Assembly: GCF_963576545.1 (NCBI RefSeq)
Contig: NC_083655.1
Span: forward strand, 1,217,422 to 1,281,421
Reading direction: 5' to 3'
Source: Limanda limanda
Taxonomy: Eukaryota > Chordata > Actinopteri > Pleuronectiformes > Pleuronectidae
DNA length: 64,000 nucleotides
A program made the translations under genes and the position numbers. Shown here one piece after another: positions 35,312 through 59,760 of the stretch (its first letter is position 1; every line of letters begins with the position of its first letter). Below the pieces are notes generated by a model, which worked only from the letters and a program-made list of their open reading frames with translations, made no database searches and had not been told where the DNA came from.

Positions 35312-35399
35312 CTTCAGTCGGAGAGGAAAAACACTGAGCTCACAGGAATCAGGACAAACCAGTCTGTTCAAGAAACACACCCAAAAATACCAAGCAAGG

Positions 35400-35475
35400 A
35401 CACACACAAACACACACACACACACACACACACCCCTCACACACACACACACACAGACTCACACAAACACACTCA
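35400..35475. repeat. (CA)n microsatellite in NLR 5' copy C
   Basis: CA-rich run following the phrase ACCAAGCAAGGACAC, as in the other copies of this duplicated flank. Confidence 0.9.
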
Positions 35476-35507
35476 GGAGATTGTAACGTATGAACTCAGC
35501 GTTTATT

Positions 35508-36346
35508 TCTCCAGTATTAGCATCGCTACGCTGGCTTCCGGTTAAATCTATAATAGATTTTAAAATTCTCCTCCTCACCTTCAAGGCCCTTAATAATATG
35601 GCAGCATTTTACCTTAAAGAGATGTTAGTACCTTATCAACCCACTAGAGGGCTCCGGTCCCAGAACTCAGGTTTACTTGTCGTCCCTAAAGTCACTAAAA
35701 GTAGAGTAGGAGCCAGAGCTTTCAGCCATCAAGCCCAACTGCTGTGGAATAATCTCTCACTTTCAGTTGGGGAAGCAGACACCATCTGTTTGTTTAAGAG
35801 TAGGCTTAAAACCTTCCTTTTTAATAAAGCTTATAGTTAGAGCTGGTCCAGTCTTAGACCTGCTCTTAGTTCTGCTGTTATAGGTCCAGAAGGTCGATAA
35901 CATCAACTGGCGGTATGCATTAATTAGTGCGGAAGAACGTAACTTGTCCTAGGTTCTAAAATAGGACTATAGTGGATCTCATCCTGATGCTGGATCATGA
36001 TCTTGCTGCTGACCAGAGACTGTGATGCAGCAGGACTGCTTTACATATTGTATTGAAGTTGTCCTTTAAAATGTTTCCCCTCATCATCGCTGCTAAAACC
36101 TTTCTCCTGATGATGTTCTCCTCTACACATCTGTGTCACTTGTGTCCGTCCTGGGAGACGGATCCTCACATGTGTCTCTCTGAGGTTTCTACGTATTTTT
36201 ACCTGTTAAAAGAGTTTTTAGTAGTTTGTCCTGACTCTTGCTGAGGGTTAAGGACAGAGGATGTCTCACCATGTTAAAGCCCTATGAGACAAACTGTGAT
36301 TTGTGAATGTGGGCTATACAAATAAAACCTGATTGATTGATTGATT
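35508..36346 (+). mobile_element. L2-clade LINE 3' fragment with (ATTG)n tail
   Basis: The plus frame up to 35840 reads LRWLPVKSIIDFKILLLTFKALN, then RGLRSQNSGLLVVPKV and FKSRLKTFLFNKA. This is the well-known C-terminus of fish L2-like ORF2 proteins. The 3' end is TACAAATAAAACCTGATTG with ATTG repeats. The paralogous sequence at 34711-34740 lacks the insertion and fixes both ends within a few bases. Confidence 0.85.
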
Positions 36347-36389
36347 GTTAAAGTGTAAAGTGAGAACAGGTCAGAGGAGGAAACACACC

Positions 36390-36749
<360 letters not shown>

Positions 36750-36770
<21 letters not shown>

Positions 36771-36794
36771 CTCTTCCTCCTCATAACCACTCAT
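36750..36794 (-). pseudogene. Truncated NLR first exon, copy D, fused to microsatellite
   Basis: ATG at 36794-36792 starts [11 protein letters not shown] and the frame then runs into GATA repeats (IDR) and a stop. It has the same architecture as copy C at 35311. Confidence 0.7.
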
Positions 36795-36892
36795 CTTCAG
36801 TCTGAGAGGAGAAACACTGTGAGCTCACATGATTCAGGACAAACCAGTCTGTTCAGGAAACACACCCAAAGATACCAAGCAATGACATAACA

Positions 36893-37023
<131 letters not shown>

Positions 37024-37118
37024 GATTGTTAGAAGTGAGAACAGGTCAGAGGTAGAAACACTTCTCTCTCTTCCTCTCTCTCTCTGCCCCCCTCTCTCTC
37101 TCTCTGAACTTCTACCCC

Positions 37119-37569
37119 AAAGATATAAAGACTAGATGACTCGGCCGCGTTGCCGGCCAACGGAGACGAACGTCACCACATGGCGGCCATCTTGCATCGG
37201 GCAGCTCGCTCACCCATAACATTGTGTTGGTAGTGGTAAATAACCATAACTTGCTCAATTTCCAACCGATTTTGAAACGGTCTGGTTTGTTATAAACGTC
37301 AGAGATGTAGATATGACACTGCATACTTATGAATAATTATGTTATTTTCTAAAAAAAAAATAATAATTTATGCAGTGTCATAACTACATCTCTGACGTTT
37401 ATAACAAACCAGACCGTTTCAAAATCGGTTGAAAATTGAGCAAGTTATGGTTATTTACCACTACCAACACAATGTTATGGGTGAGCGAGCTGCCCCCTAG
37501 CAAGATGGCCGCCATGTGGTGACGTCCGGCTGCGTCGAACGAGACATTTAGTCTTTATATATATCTATG
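37119..37569. mobile_element. Long-arm foldback (palindromic) element upstream of eif2s3
   Basis: The left arm (about 37119-37340) and right arm (about 37350-37569) are near-perfect inverted copies: both contain the TCAGAGATGTAG, ACCATAACTTGCTC and GTCACCACATGGCGGCC phrases in opposite orientation. The centre is an A-rich spacer. A second copy is at 60920-61313. There is no coding capacity. The ends (ATATAAAGACTAGATG) suggest a DNA transposon derivative with very long terminal inverted repeats; the superfamily is unclear. Confidence 0.8.
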
Positions 37570-38021
37570 TTCTAACCACACATCGGGACTACACGGCGCC
37601 TACAGATGACGTCAGTAACTACGGACGGACGCGCCTTATGACTAGAAACCATTTCTTGATTTTTCCAGACGCTTCAGGTGTTTTATCCAGATCTTGTTGG
37701 ATATTGAATGAAACACATTTGTCACCAGAACTCAATAAACTGCGGTTTGTGCAGATTTCACTCGTTTGCTTCTCCGGTAGAAATGAGTTGCATCAGCCGC
37801 CATGACAGGACCCCGCCTGTCGCCCAACGCGAGCTTCTAACCGGGTGATTCATTTCTAAATACGCGTCCTGTGCTCAGAATATTCGGTAAATAATAAATA
37901 CGAGAAAATCACAAACTAATAAGTATTTAATAACTGATTACATGAAAAGATAATTGATATATATCCCCCTCTTGATCAGGCATTCGCCGCGGCTGCCTTC
38001 TTCATTCCCTTTGCATTCAAG
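37570..38021 (+). promoter_or_regulatory. eif2s3: eif2s3 promoter and 5' UTR region
   Basis: The sequence is moderately CpG-rich. The immediate leader (about 37975-38021) is GCATTCGCCGCGGCTGCC, then a pyrimidine-rich CTTCTTCATTCCCTTTGC, and has no TATA box, as in many translation-factor genes. The start codon lies in TTCAAGATGGCGGG, which is both a good initiation context (A at -3, G at +4) and a YY1-type motif. Confidence 0.5.
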
Positions 38022-41000
38022 ATGGCGGGTGACGAGTCTGGAACAACGCTGGGTCAGCCTCATCTGGCCAAACAAGACCTCGCGGCCCTGGTGAGTGCTC
38101 GGGCCGGGACACCGGGCTCCAGGGGCCGGGACACCGGGCTCCAGGGCCGGTGTCCCGCCGGTGTCCGGTCCGCTGGAAGCTCCCGGTGCTTCCCGGTAAC
38201 CGTGGCCGGCGTCGCGTCGCCTCCAGCCGGCACATGACGCCAGGCCCGGCCCGGAGAGACACAGAGAGAGAGAGAGAGAGAGATGCTTCAGCTTAATTCA
38301 TATTAATTCATATTAATAAGTGAACATGTGGATGTTCTCAGCGACGTGTTTCCTCCGCTTGTCACATCCACATGTTCACTTGTTAACGTGAATTAAATTG
38401 ATGGCGACGTTCAGCTAAAATCCGGACATGTGTCGCTGAGTCGTCGTGATGGATCATATCTGTGTTTACAGGTTTTAACAACAAATAACCACACAGATAT
38501 TTATACAGTTACACGTGGTTATATGTGTGTGTGGTATAGATGATGGTTGAGTCTCAATCATAATGTAGAATGTGATCGAACTTTCCTGACCCGCACACCG
38601 GAAACTCCAGAATGACGAGAGAGTAAAAACTGATAGTAAAGGAAGGATTCAGATTGTGTACTTTATATACACACCTTACACAGCAGTGGTTTGTGTAGAC
38701 GTGTAAAGTTAAGGATGATGGGACCAGCTAAACGTGAGGCGTCCTTTTTCTATCACGAGACCAATTTGTATTGTTTTGTAAAATGGTTTTTGAATTGAAT
38801 AGAAATAACTCGACTAACACGGACGAATAAATCCTGTTTCGTTATTTAATGAGTTGTGTAACTTCATCGTGTTCATTTTAATTACATGTTTTATCAACTG
38901 GGAAATACTCAGATCAACAACAGCCACATCAGATTTGTCGCCCGTTTGCCAAATTAAATATTTCTAGCTGAATACATTCATATTTATATATAGGAACCGT
39001 CATGAGAGGATGAAAACGTCAGCGCCTCAGTTTAAACGCAGGATGTTTGAAAAGGGACAACCTGTTCAGTTCCACGTTGTCTCTCAGTGTGATGACCATC
39101 TAACGTGTGTAATTGTTTTCCAGAATGTGTCCGGCCTGACGCCTCTGTCTCAAGAGATCATCAGCAGACAGGCCACCATCAATATCGGTAAGGAAACCTC
39201 TCCTTGGCTGTGATTGTACTAGAATCATCAGGCTGAAATCACCAGCTCCCTTCATGAAGACTGTGTTTGCTCTCCCGTCCGTCCAGGGACCATCGGCCAC
39301 GTGGCCCATGGGAAGTCCACGGTGGTGAAGGCCATCTCTGGTGTCCACACCGTCAGGTTCAAGAACGAGCTGGAGAGGAACATCACCATCAAGTTAGGAT
39401 ACGCTAACGCTAAGGTTAGCAAGCGACTGGTTCTCTGCTGCATCGTCTCTGTTCAGATTCCAGAGACTCAACCCTCGTTAAGAGAAGCTGATGATCACTG
39501 TACTTTCTACCCTCCCCATCTTGTCCTAGATCTATAAACTAGATGACCCCAGCTGCCCCAGGCCCGAGTGCTACAGGTCGTGCGGCAGCAGCACTCCAGA
39601 TGAGTTCCCCACAGACCTCCCCAACACCAAGGGCAACTTCAAGCTGGTCAGGTAAGACTGGAGAGGGAGGAAGGTCTCGTCCAGGAAGCTGTTGTTTCAG
39701 CTCCGCCTCAATTCGTCAATTTAAAAACCCGTAAAATATTGATCCATCAATGGGACTTCTTCATTCTTCTCCCAGACATGTGTCCTTTGTGGACTGTCCT
39801 GGTCACGACATCCTGATGGCGACTATGTTGAACGGAGCAGCCGTCATGGACGCCGCCCTCCTGCTGATCGGTGAGCGTCCGATCAAACCTCAGAGAAGAC
39901 AAACTGTTGTGCTTTTAACTCCCAGTTTGGTTTGAAATCCTCTGAGTGTTGTTCATCTCACTTTCTTCCAGCGGGCAACGAGTCGTGTCCTCAGCCCCAG
40001 ACGTCAGAGCACCTGGCAGCCATAGAGATCATGAAGCTGAAGCACATCCTCATCCTGCAGAACAAGATCGACCTGGTGAAGGAGAGTCAGGCCAAGGAGC
40101 AGTACGAGCAGATCCTGGCCTTCGTACAGGGTGAGTCCACACAGGCACGAGCTGGACACATTATGGGACATGTTGTTCTGGATCTTCTCCTGCAGCTTAG
40201 TGGTAAAACATCTGTAACATGTCAGAGTCCATGTGAGGAACCAGCAGGACAATGTGTGGAAGCTTCTCAGTGAGCGAGTGGACGTGTGGACGAGGTTTCA
40301 GACACGTGACGTGAAACCTGAAGAACACAAAGATCTCAAGATGAAGAAGAGGAGCCGGACACGTAGAAGACGAAGACGTCCACTTGGAAACACGAGGAGA
40401 TTCCAGATCTTCTGGTGATGAGGCCGACGCCGTGTGGAGGAGCTGGAAACAACAACACTGATCTGTCCACAGCAGAGTTTATACGTCATGTCCCGCCTCC
40501 TGCTGCTCTACAGGCTCCGCCCCTCGCCTGGTTGTTCCTCACATGTTGCTCTGAACGAGTCGAACCCGACAACCTGCTGCTGCTGCTTCTCATGTGAGAG
40601 ACCGAGTCGAGACGTCCCTGAAACCTTATGTTTTGTGTACCGTTGTCCTGCAGGCACCGTGGCCGAGGGAGCTCCCATCATTCCCATCTCAGCTCAGCTG
40701 AAGTACAACATCGAGGTGGTTTGTGAGTACATCGTCAAAAAGATCCCAGTTCCCATCAGAGACTTCACGTCCGAGCCCAGACTCATCGGTGAGAAACCCC
40801 GCCCACCTTCTGGTTTTGGATCATGTTTTAGTCCCAGCCTTCTGGTGTCTGTTCAAACTGTCGTGTTCCATATCTCAGTCATCAGATCCTTTGATGTGAA
40901 CAAACCGGGCTGTGAAGTTGATGACCTGAAAGGGGGCGTGGCAGGAGGAAGCATCCTCAAGGGCGTGCTCAAGGTGAGGATCGAGAAGGAGGAAAGGTTA

Positions 41001-43438
41001 AACTCACCAACATCAGCTCAGTAACGACCTGCAAATTAGACAAGAAGGAAAAACGTACAAGTTTATTTTATATTTCAAGAAGTGGATTTGTTAATTGATT
41101 TCTGTTATGAATTCCTACAGAGATGCTGTGTGTGGTTGCTAGGTAACATCAGGCGATATGAGCCCTTCACAGACTTCTAGGTTTCAGCGTTTGTTTTCTG
41201 ATGTTTAAATCTAAATTCAAGTTCTATGTATTTTATTGTATTTGTTTTTTCTTTTATTTACAGTTATGTCTAATAAAGTTCCGGTTAAACTGTAAAATAT
41301 CATGTCCTGAGATATTAGCAAATCTCGATGGTTCAGAGCCGATGTGTTTTGGACTTTGTTGTGTTGTCATCCCCGGTTTGAGTCCTTCTTCCTCTAACCT
41401 GTGCAATGCTCTGTGTGACCACCAGGTGGGGCAGGAGATCGAGGTGCGACCCGGTATCGTGTCCAAAGACCAGGAAGGAAAACTGATGTGTAAACCCATC
41501 TTCTCCAAGATCGTCTCCCTGTTCGCCGAGCACAACGACCTCCAGTACGCTGCGCCCGGGGGCCTGATCGGTACGTCCACGCTGACCCGGCTCAGCCTCG
41601 GGCTCCTGAATGTGTTGTCATAGTAACAGTGGGTCGGATCCTGCAGTCAGAAGACCTCCTGCACCTTTTCAAATCCAGCAAACTGTTCACACTGCAGCAG
41701 AATGGGAGAACGTGTCCTGGGGGAAGCTGCTGTTAGCATCTCATCTTGAAGTTGTATGATTTGTGTCCATGTGCAGGTGTGGGCACAAAGATCGACCCGA
41801 CGCTGTGCCGTGCCGATCGTATGGTGGGTCAGGTGCTCGGGGCCGTCGGAGCGCTGCCAGAGATCTTCACCGAGCTGGAGATCTCCTACTTCCTGCTCAG
41901 GAGGCTGCTGGGAGTCCGCACAGAGGGAGACAAGAAGGCTGCCAAGGTGAGACGCCTGGAATGTTTCGGTTGTGTCGAGGTGAAAAGAGGAAATCAACCA
42001 GGAGAGCCAGTGATGTCTCTTCTCTTGTGATGACCTCCTCTCGTGTCTCTGTGTCCCTGCAGGTCCAGAAGCTCTCTAAGAACGAAGTGCTGATGGTGAA
42101 CATCGGCTCGTTGTCGACAGGCGGACGCGTCAGCGCCGTCAAGGCCGATCTGGCCAAGATCGTCCTCACCAACCCCGTGTGCACAGAGGTCGGAGAGAAG
42201 ATCGCTCTGAGTCGACGAGTGGAGAAGCACTGGCGGTAAGTACCAGGACCAGCCTGTGGAAACATCTAGAGAGACTGAAGCTCTCGCTCAGAACAGCAGC
42301 TTCGTTTTCCTCTGAGGCCAAAACCAAACAAACCCAGAAACTTTAACACTTCTCCATCAGATGGATGGATGGATGGATGGATGGATGGATGGATGGATGG
42401 ATGGATGGATGGATGGATGGATGGATGGATGGATGGATGGATGGATGGATGGATGGATGGATGGATGGATGGATGGATGGATGGATGGATGGATGGATGG
42501 ATGGATGGATGGATGGATGGATGGATGGATGGATGGATGGATGGATGGATGGATGGATGGATGGATGGATTACTTTATTCTTCCCCGAAGGGAAATTAAG
42601 TCGTCATAGCAGCCGGTATAATTGAATACAATAGAATACAATTAAAAATATTGAGGTAGAAAGAATTTAAAAAAAACAGAAGCACAAGATAAAATACAAT
42701 AAAATAGGTAGATAAGGTGCAGTGGCAAGATGATGGTAAAGGTACTGATGATATGATGGTAATGTTATTGTTAGACAGTATATAAGAATAGTACAGTATA
42801 TGTAGTATATAATATGACATAATATATATATTTATATATGATAGTAATTATACCAATATAAAAGCAGTATATGGTAATAATGGCAGCAACAGTATATATA
42901 ATAGTAATGGTGATATAATAATAGTAATTATAACATGTACACATGTATAAATATATGTATATAGACTTATTCATACAGAGAGTATGATATAATATATGAT
43001 ATATAGTAGAGGTATGAATATGAATATAAGTATTTGACTATACAATAGGTAATATAATATACTATGAGAATATGTAGACAGAGTGTGCAAAAGACAATAT
43101 TATTGATTAAAATGATATATAATATCAATATGGTTTATATGAACACATATGATGTGAAGTAAGAGTATATGGAGCGGAGTGTTGTACAGGTCCACAGAGC
43201 AGGAGACAGGTTTAGTGCAGTTCTGTGATGGTGGCTCTGACAGAGGGGGAGGAGTTATACATATTTATCACCACAAATATGAATGGCTGCAGGGATGTTT
43301 TGTGAATCTAGTGTAAACCTTCTCCATCACATTCAGTGTTGTCTAACCAGACGTGTCCTCTTCTCTCCTGTCAGTCTGATTGGTTGGGGGCAGATCAGAA
43401 GGGGCGTGACCATCACACCCACAGTGGACGATGACTGA
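38022..43438 (+). CDS. eif2s3: eIF2 gamma, GTPase subunit of translation initiation factor eIF2
   Basis: It binds GTP and initiator Met-tRNA and carries it to the 40S ribosome as part of the cytosolic eIF2 trimer. Twelve exons: 38022-38090, 39124-39187, 39287-39414, 39530-39651, 39776-39870, 39972-40130, 40654-40788, 40879-40973, 41426-41570, 41777-41946, 42063-42235, 43375-43438. They join in frame to 472 codons, the same length as human eIF2 gamma. G1 GHVAHGKS is at 48-55, G3 DCPGH at 134-138, G4 NKID at 190-193 and G5 SAQ at 225-227. Beta-barrel domains 2 and 3 follow, ending PTVDDD. All introns are GT-AG. Intron 6 holds a dispersed repeat and intron 11 a 959-bp retroelement. The gene looks intact. 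Confidence 0.97.
40225..40600. repeat. Dispersed repeat in eif2s3 intron 6
   Basis: A second copy of the unknown repeat at 24590-25340, same orientation, sharing long phrases such as GGAGATTCCAGATCTTCTGG. It is intronic and causes spurious open frames. Confidence 0.65.
42360..43318 (-). mobile_element. Non-LTR retroelement fragment with (ATCC)n tail, 11-bp duplication
   Basis: It lies in eif2s3 intron 11. CTTCTCCATCA is repeated at 42349-42359 and 43319-43329, marking an 11-bp target-site duplication. On the minus strand the 3' end reads TTAATTTCCCTTCGGGG...AATAAAGTAATCC, followed by the ATCC array (42360-42571 as GGAT on plus). The remaining sequence is AT-rich with no intact frame. A related copy with a GATA tail is at 48645-49127. 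Probably a Rex/L2-type LINE end; the exact clade is not resolved. Confidence 0.75.
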
Positions 43439-43774
43439 GGAGCAGGAGGCGGGACGTCGGCGTCACGCTCCCGTCAGCAGGACAACAACCATCTCCCTCT
43501 TCTCGGCTTTTCTTTTTGGTTTTAGTTTCCCCCCCCACACGGAGGAAGGGAGCAGAGTGAGGAGGTGTCACTGGTTTAGAGACACGCCTCCTCGCTCTGC
43601 TCTTCTTTCTCTGCAGACACGTCAGAGCCTCACAGAAGGTTCCTGCTTTCCTCTGCAGAAGAAGGAGGACGGAGGAGGAGCCGAGGAGCTTTCGACTGGT
43701 CCCAGTGCTCCAGAGGAGGTTCAGCCACGTTGATTCAGTGCAGAGATGTTCCTGTACTGTCCACAGATTCCACC

Positions 43775-43780
43775 AATAAA
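43775..43780 (+). terminator. eif2s3: eif2s3 polyadenylation signal
   Basis: AATAAA 337 bp after the stop codon, followed by TTGG and T-rich sequence (TGTTTTGGGTTTT) 20-40 bp downstream. This is the likely cleavage region. Confidence 0.6.
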
Positions 43781-44401
43781 ACACATTTGGAAGAAATATC
43801 AGTGTTTTGGGTTTTATTCATGTTACAACTCGTCCCTGCAGAGATCAGCTGAACTGAAGAGGTCAGAAGGATTGTTATTGTGATCACAGCAAACATCTCA
43901 TCCAGTTAGTTATGATTCACTGCAATTCTGTTTTGCATCTGAAAGAATAATGGGAGCTTTTTTAAATGGCAAAATACTGTAAAAGAAGTGTTCACTGAAA
44001 AGTCAGAATATTAAGTGGAAACTGAATGTTCAAGATTCAAATATGGTAAACAATTATTTATTAAAGTAAATAGAATGTGTGATTGTTCAGTGACATTTAT
44101 TTATTAGACAAATTTAGTTTCATTAAGATCTATTTCTAGTTTTTTTTCTAAATTCATGAACAAATTTAAATACGGAATGTATATTTCTGACTGCATCTGT
44201 GCAGTTGGTCTTTCAGGTCGTGGACTGATTGAGTTTTTGTGAGACTCTAAAGTTCACTGATTGAAGGATGAAGAGCTAAACGTCCTCCAGATGGTTTCAG
44301 GTCTCAGAGGACGGTCTGTCTCCTGTACCTCATGTCCCCTCTGTCTCCTGTACCTCAATGTCCCCTCTGTCTCCTGAGGAGCTCTGCAGGTCTCCGGCTG
44401 A

Positions 44402-44768
44402 GAGGACAACGTCCCTCATTCATAAATATCCACTGACACTGGGACACTCGGGTATATTTTTAAAAACATTTTCCCATGCATTTATTTTGAAAATGCATTT
44501 AATGGTCGAATTGTAAAATATAAAGGTATCAAAGGAACATATTGTTCATAAGGTACATGTATTTGTTTTAACAGTAATAAAAACCAGGAGACACACACAC
44601 ACAGAGGACAATGTCCCTCATTCATAAATATCCACTGACTCTGGGACACTCTCACTTGCATTTATTTTGAAAATGCTTTTAATGGTCCAACTGTAAAATA
44701 TAAAGGTATCAAATGAACATGTATTTTTTTTAACAGTAATAAAAACCAGGAGACACACACACACACAC
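44402..44768. repeat. Tandem duplication, two units
   Basis: Two adjacent copies of about 200 and 166 bp, each running from GAGGACAAYGTCCCTCATTC to AACCAGGAGACACACACAC. The second lacks an internal block. Confidence 0.85.
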
Positions 44769-44865
44769 AATGAAGATGATTTACTGAAGGTGGTGACGCA
44801 CTTCCGGGATGATCCACCTGACGAGCACGGGACGAGACGTCACCAGGTGACACGAGTCCAGATCC

Positions 44866-44946
44866 AACTACAGACTCTTTATATTCAGATTAAACTACAG
44901 ACTGTTTATATTTAGATTAATCTACAGACGGTCTTTATGCAGATTG
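44866..44946 (+). promoter_or_regulatory. lrrc31: Threefold 27-bp repeat upstream of lrrc31
   Basis: Three imperfect units with the pattern CTACAGAC.NTTTATNTTYAGATTAA lie 75-155 bp before the first lrrc31 codon. The position suggests promoter involvement, but no known factor site is recognised with confidence. Confidence 0.35.
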
Positions 44947-45021
44947 ACCCTCGGACTGTAGAAACTGATCGAGCAGCAGAAGCGTTTCTCCTCCGTCTCC
45001 TCCTCAGGTGTTTAAAGTCTC

Positions 45022-51838
<6,817 letters not shown>

Positions 51839-54623
51839 GGACCTGGTGGAGCATGCAGCTAATCTGATCTCATTTATCACTGATGAAATTCATCTCATAT
51901 ATCGAACCTGGAAGATTTCAACAGAGAATTAAATTAAATATCGTAAATATAAACTAACTTGTGATCCCAACAGATTTATTCTTACGACAGAGAAATGTGG
52001 ATCTGATGCTTTTGTCTTTTCAGGTCTGGAAAATATTACAAATCATTTTCAGGCGTTTGTTCATTTAGAAACTTCTTAGAAACTTTCTTGGAAAAGTTAG
52101 AATCCACAGCTACGGCTGGACTGACAGATACAGAGACAACAAATCAAAGTATCGGTCAAATGTTTTCATTGACAAGAAGTCATCTTTAAAGTACTGAGCA
52201 GAAGTATTTAGTTTTATGACAGCTGCAGAATAACAACCTGGTGGAGAACATCTCATTGGTTCTCTCACTTCCTGGTCGACTGCTTCCTTCGAGCTTTAAT
52301 CAGTATTTAAGTGTAATTGGTTTTGAATCATTCATTTGAACAACACATATGATTTTAGGTGAGGATCATGTTTGATTGACAGTCGGTGCTGGAGTTCATA
52401 GATGCACTTATGGAAACTTGAACTGTTTCACTTTTAGCACAATGTACATTTATGAGTTTAATCTGTGCATTAAAGATTAAAGTGTAAACATGAAGCTGGA
52501 TCTCAGGGTGAAGATTTTCCTCTTTGATAAAGAATTCCCAGTTTATCGTTCAGAAGATTATCCAACTAATCTATATCTCTGCAAATGTTTAGAAATGAAC
52601 CCGAATCTTTGACTTTGATATTTGACAGTGAAAGTGTGATGACACATTTTTATCAGATTTTCACCTGAAATATCGTATTTGAAAGTTTCTGCTGTGAGTT
52701 AATGTTCAGTTACATTTAAAACATATCAAGCACCTTAGCAGCATCAATTTGTTTTTACTTTTATACTGAAATCAAAGTCAAAGTATTTTGTTTCCATGAA
52801 AATGAGAATTTGAATGAAAAGATTCAGAAAATCCACACTTATAAAAGTATATAAGCAGTTTAGAAAAACAGAAATAAACGCAATAATGAACAAGTCTCAT
52901 TTTTTGTCACATCCACTGAGACAAAACACTTTGTGTTTCATTTTATTTTCCTTGTTCAGCTTTGATACAGTAGTGAAGGTGGGACTTTCTGTACAAGTGA
53001 TGCAGACGTTTGATCCAAAAATAAAATGAAATAAAACCATGAAACAAGCAAACAGCTAAATTCAAGTTTGACAGAAAAACGGTGACGTATTTCTTAAACT
53101 TGAAGCACAAACATTTCTGCTAAAACCTGAAACAGTTGCTTTAAAAAGCAAACGCTAACTTAAGTAAAGGACACAAGCAAAAACATTGGTTTACATTTAC
53201 AGGTGATGTGGGGTCAATAAAATAATTACTAAGCTCCTGCTACTACAGACATATCTATGAAAACAATGTCTGTTCCATTACACATCAACATTTAGATCTG
53301 ATTAATATCTTCTGTTAGTAGCTCATCTGGAGCTGAGCTGTAAAATGAAAGTAGCTCCAGCCACACGTCTCTGTCCAGGAAGACGATGAATCTGCAGGTT
53401 TCTCTTAAAGTCGGGACATTTCAGTGAAGTTGGAGGAAAACGTAAAGAAGACATTGGACCCTTGCAGGGACGTCACATGACACGGCTCTAACGAGGAGGG
53501 CTTTAGAGTTTGAAGAACGTTTCCACCTCTTAGATTGAATTGATTTAACTCAGGAACCTTAAACTGTGAGAGATGCACAGATTAGATTCTGAAATTATCC
53601 CGACCTCTGAACTCCGGTTGATCTTTCACACAGTTCTAAAATCTGTAAACCTCTTAAAATAAAACGAGCGAAATAGAGGAAATGACCAGAAGACTCCTGC
53701 TGCTTCGAGCTGCTTCCAGACACAGACTGAACTCTGGATAATCTCCTGAAAGTATCTAGAGCGACTGTATGTGAGAAAACAAACGTCTGAGTCGTGTACG
53801 TCTGGAAGCGAAGCCGAGTTGAAATGAGAATGAACAAATTAGGACAATCGATTCATTAAGGGAGAGATTTGAGGAGGTCACCTACGTTCCAAGAGAAACT
53901 GGGATTTAATGTTAAAACAATAACCTGCAGATTACATGAGATGTTTTGTTCAGTCCAACCTGTGGAAACAGCACCAGGATCTAAACCTGGAGTTCCGGTC
54001 ACTTTCTTTTGGATTTCATGTTGTAATTGTCTTTTCCTCCGGGTGGAAATGTAGTTTGAGTTGGTGACAGACTCCAGAGAACAGCGTCCCTCTCCTTCGC
54101 AGCTCAGGTCTCACATGTGAAGCTTGTGCCAACGTTTTAAAAAGTAATACAAATAAATAAAACTGAGATGTGAAGTTGCTGTTGATGCTTGAATAGAAGC
54201 CGTCAGACAATCAGACGATGGTTAATCCAGATTAATTCAACCACTTTATTATAAATCGGCTCTAATCCGTCACTGAACCAGGAAGCTCCGCCCACTCCTG
54301 CAGCTCAGGACAGGAAGTTGAACGTAGACCAGGATTTCTACGAAGTTTGTTTAAAAACAGATTGAACTTTTACCTCCTGATGGTTTTTCTGGATTCTGCC
54401 ATGTTCTACAATCCCAGTTTTCTTTCAAGGTTAATGAGTTGGTTTCCTGACAGAGACGAGACGATGAACAAAACTATAAAAATAAAACCAGAGCTGTAAA
54501 ACCCCACTTTCCTCCTTCACTACCCTAAGACCCACAGCCGGTTGAAGCCGGTTTGAGGGGATGGAACTCTGAACTCCAGCCTGGACGCTTGGTGTTAAAA
54601 AGAGAAACGTCCCCACGGTGACC
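51839..54623. other. Tail-to-tail intergenic region and 3' UTRs of lrrc31 and mynn
   Basis: AT-rich, unique-looking sequence without a gene. Possible lrrc31 polyadenylation signals include ATTAAA near 52470 and AATAAA near 53017. The mynn 3' UTR probably reaches 54245. No repeat family was recognised. Confidence 0.6.
54245..54250 (-). terminator. mynn: mynn polyadenylation signal (candidate)
   Basis: AATAAA on the minus strand, about 375 bp past the mynn stop codon. It is the closest canonical signal, but cleavage site evidence is lacking. Confidence 0.45.
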
Positions 54624-59758
<5,135 letters not shown>

Positions 59759-59760
59759 CG

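Larger units (their letters stand above)
43439..45021. other. eif2s3 3' UTR and intergenic region to lrrc31
   Basis: The eif2s3 3' UTR runs to about 43800. 43840-44400 is unique-looking. 44402-44602 and 44603-44768 are a tandem duplication (CCCTCATTCATAAATATCC in both). 44866-44946 is a threefold 27-bp repeat just upstream of lrrc31 exon 1. Confidence 0.65.

Noticed and set aside
42361..42609. MDGW-repeat peptide
   Set aside because: It is the translation of the GGAT tail of a retroelement inside an intron.
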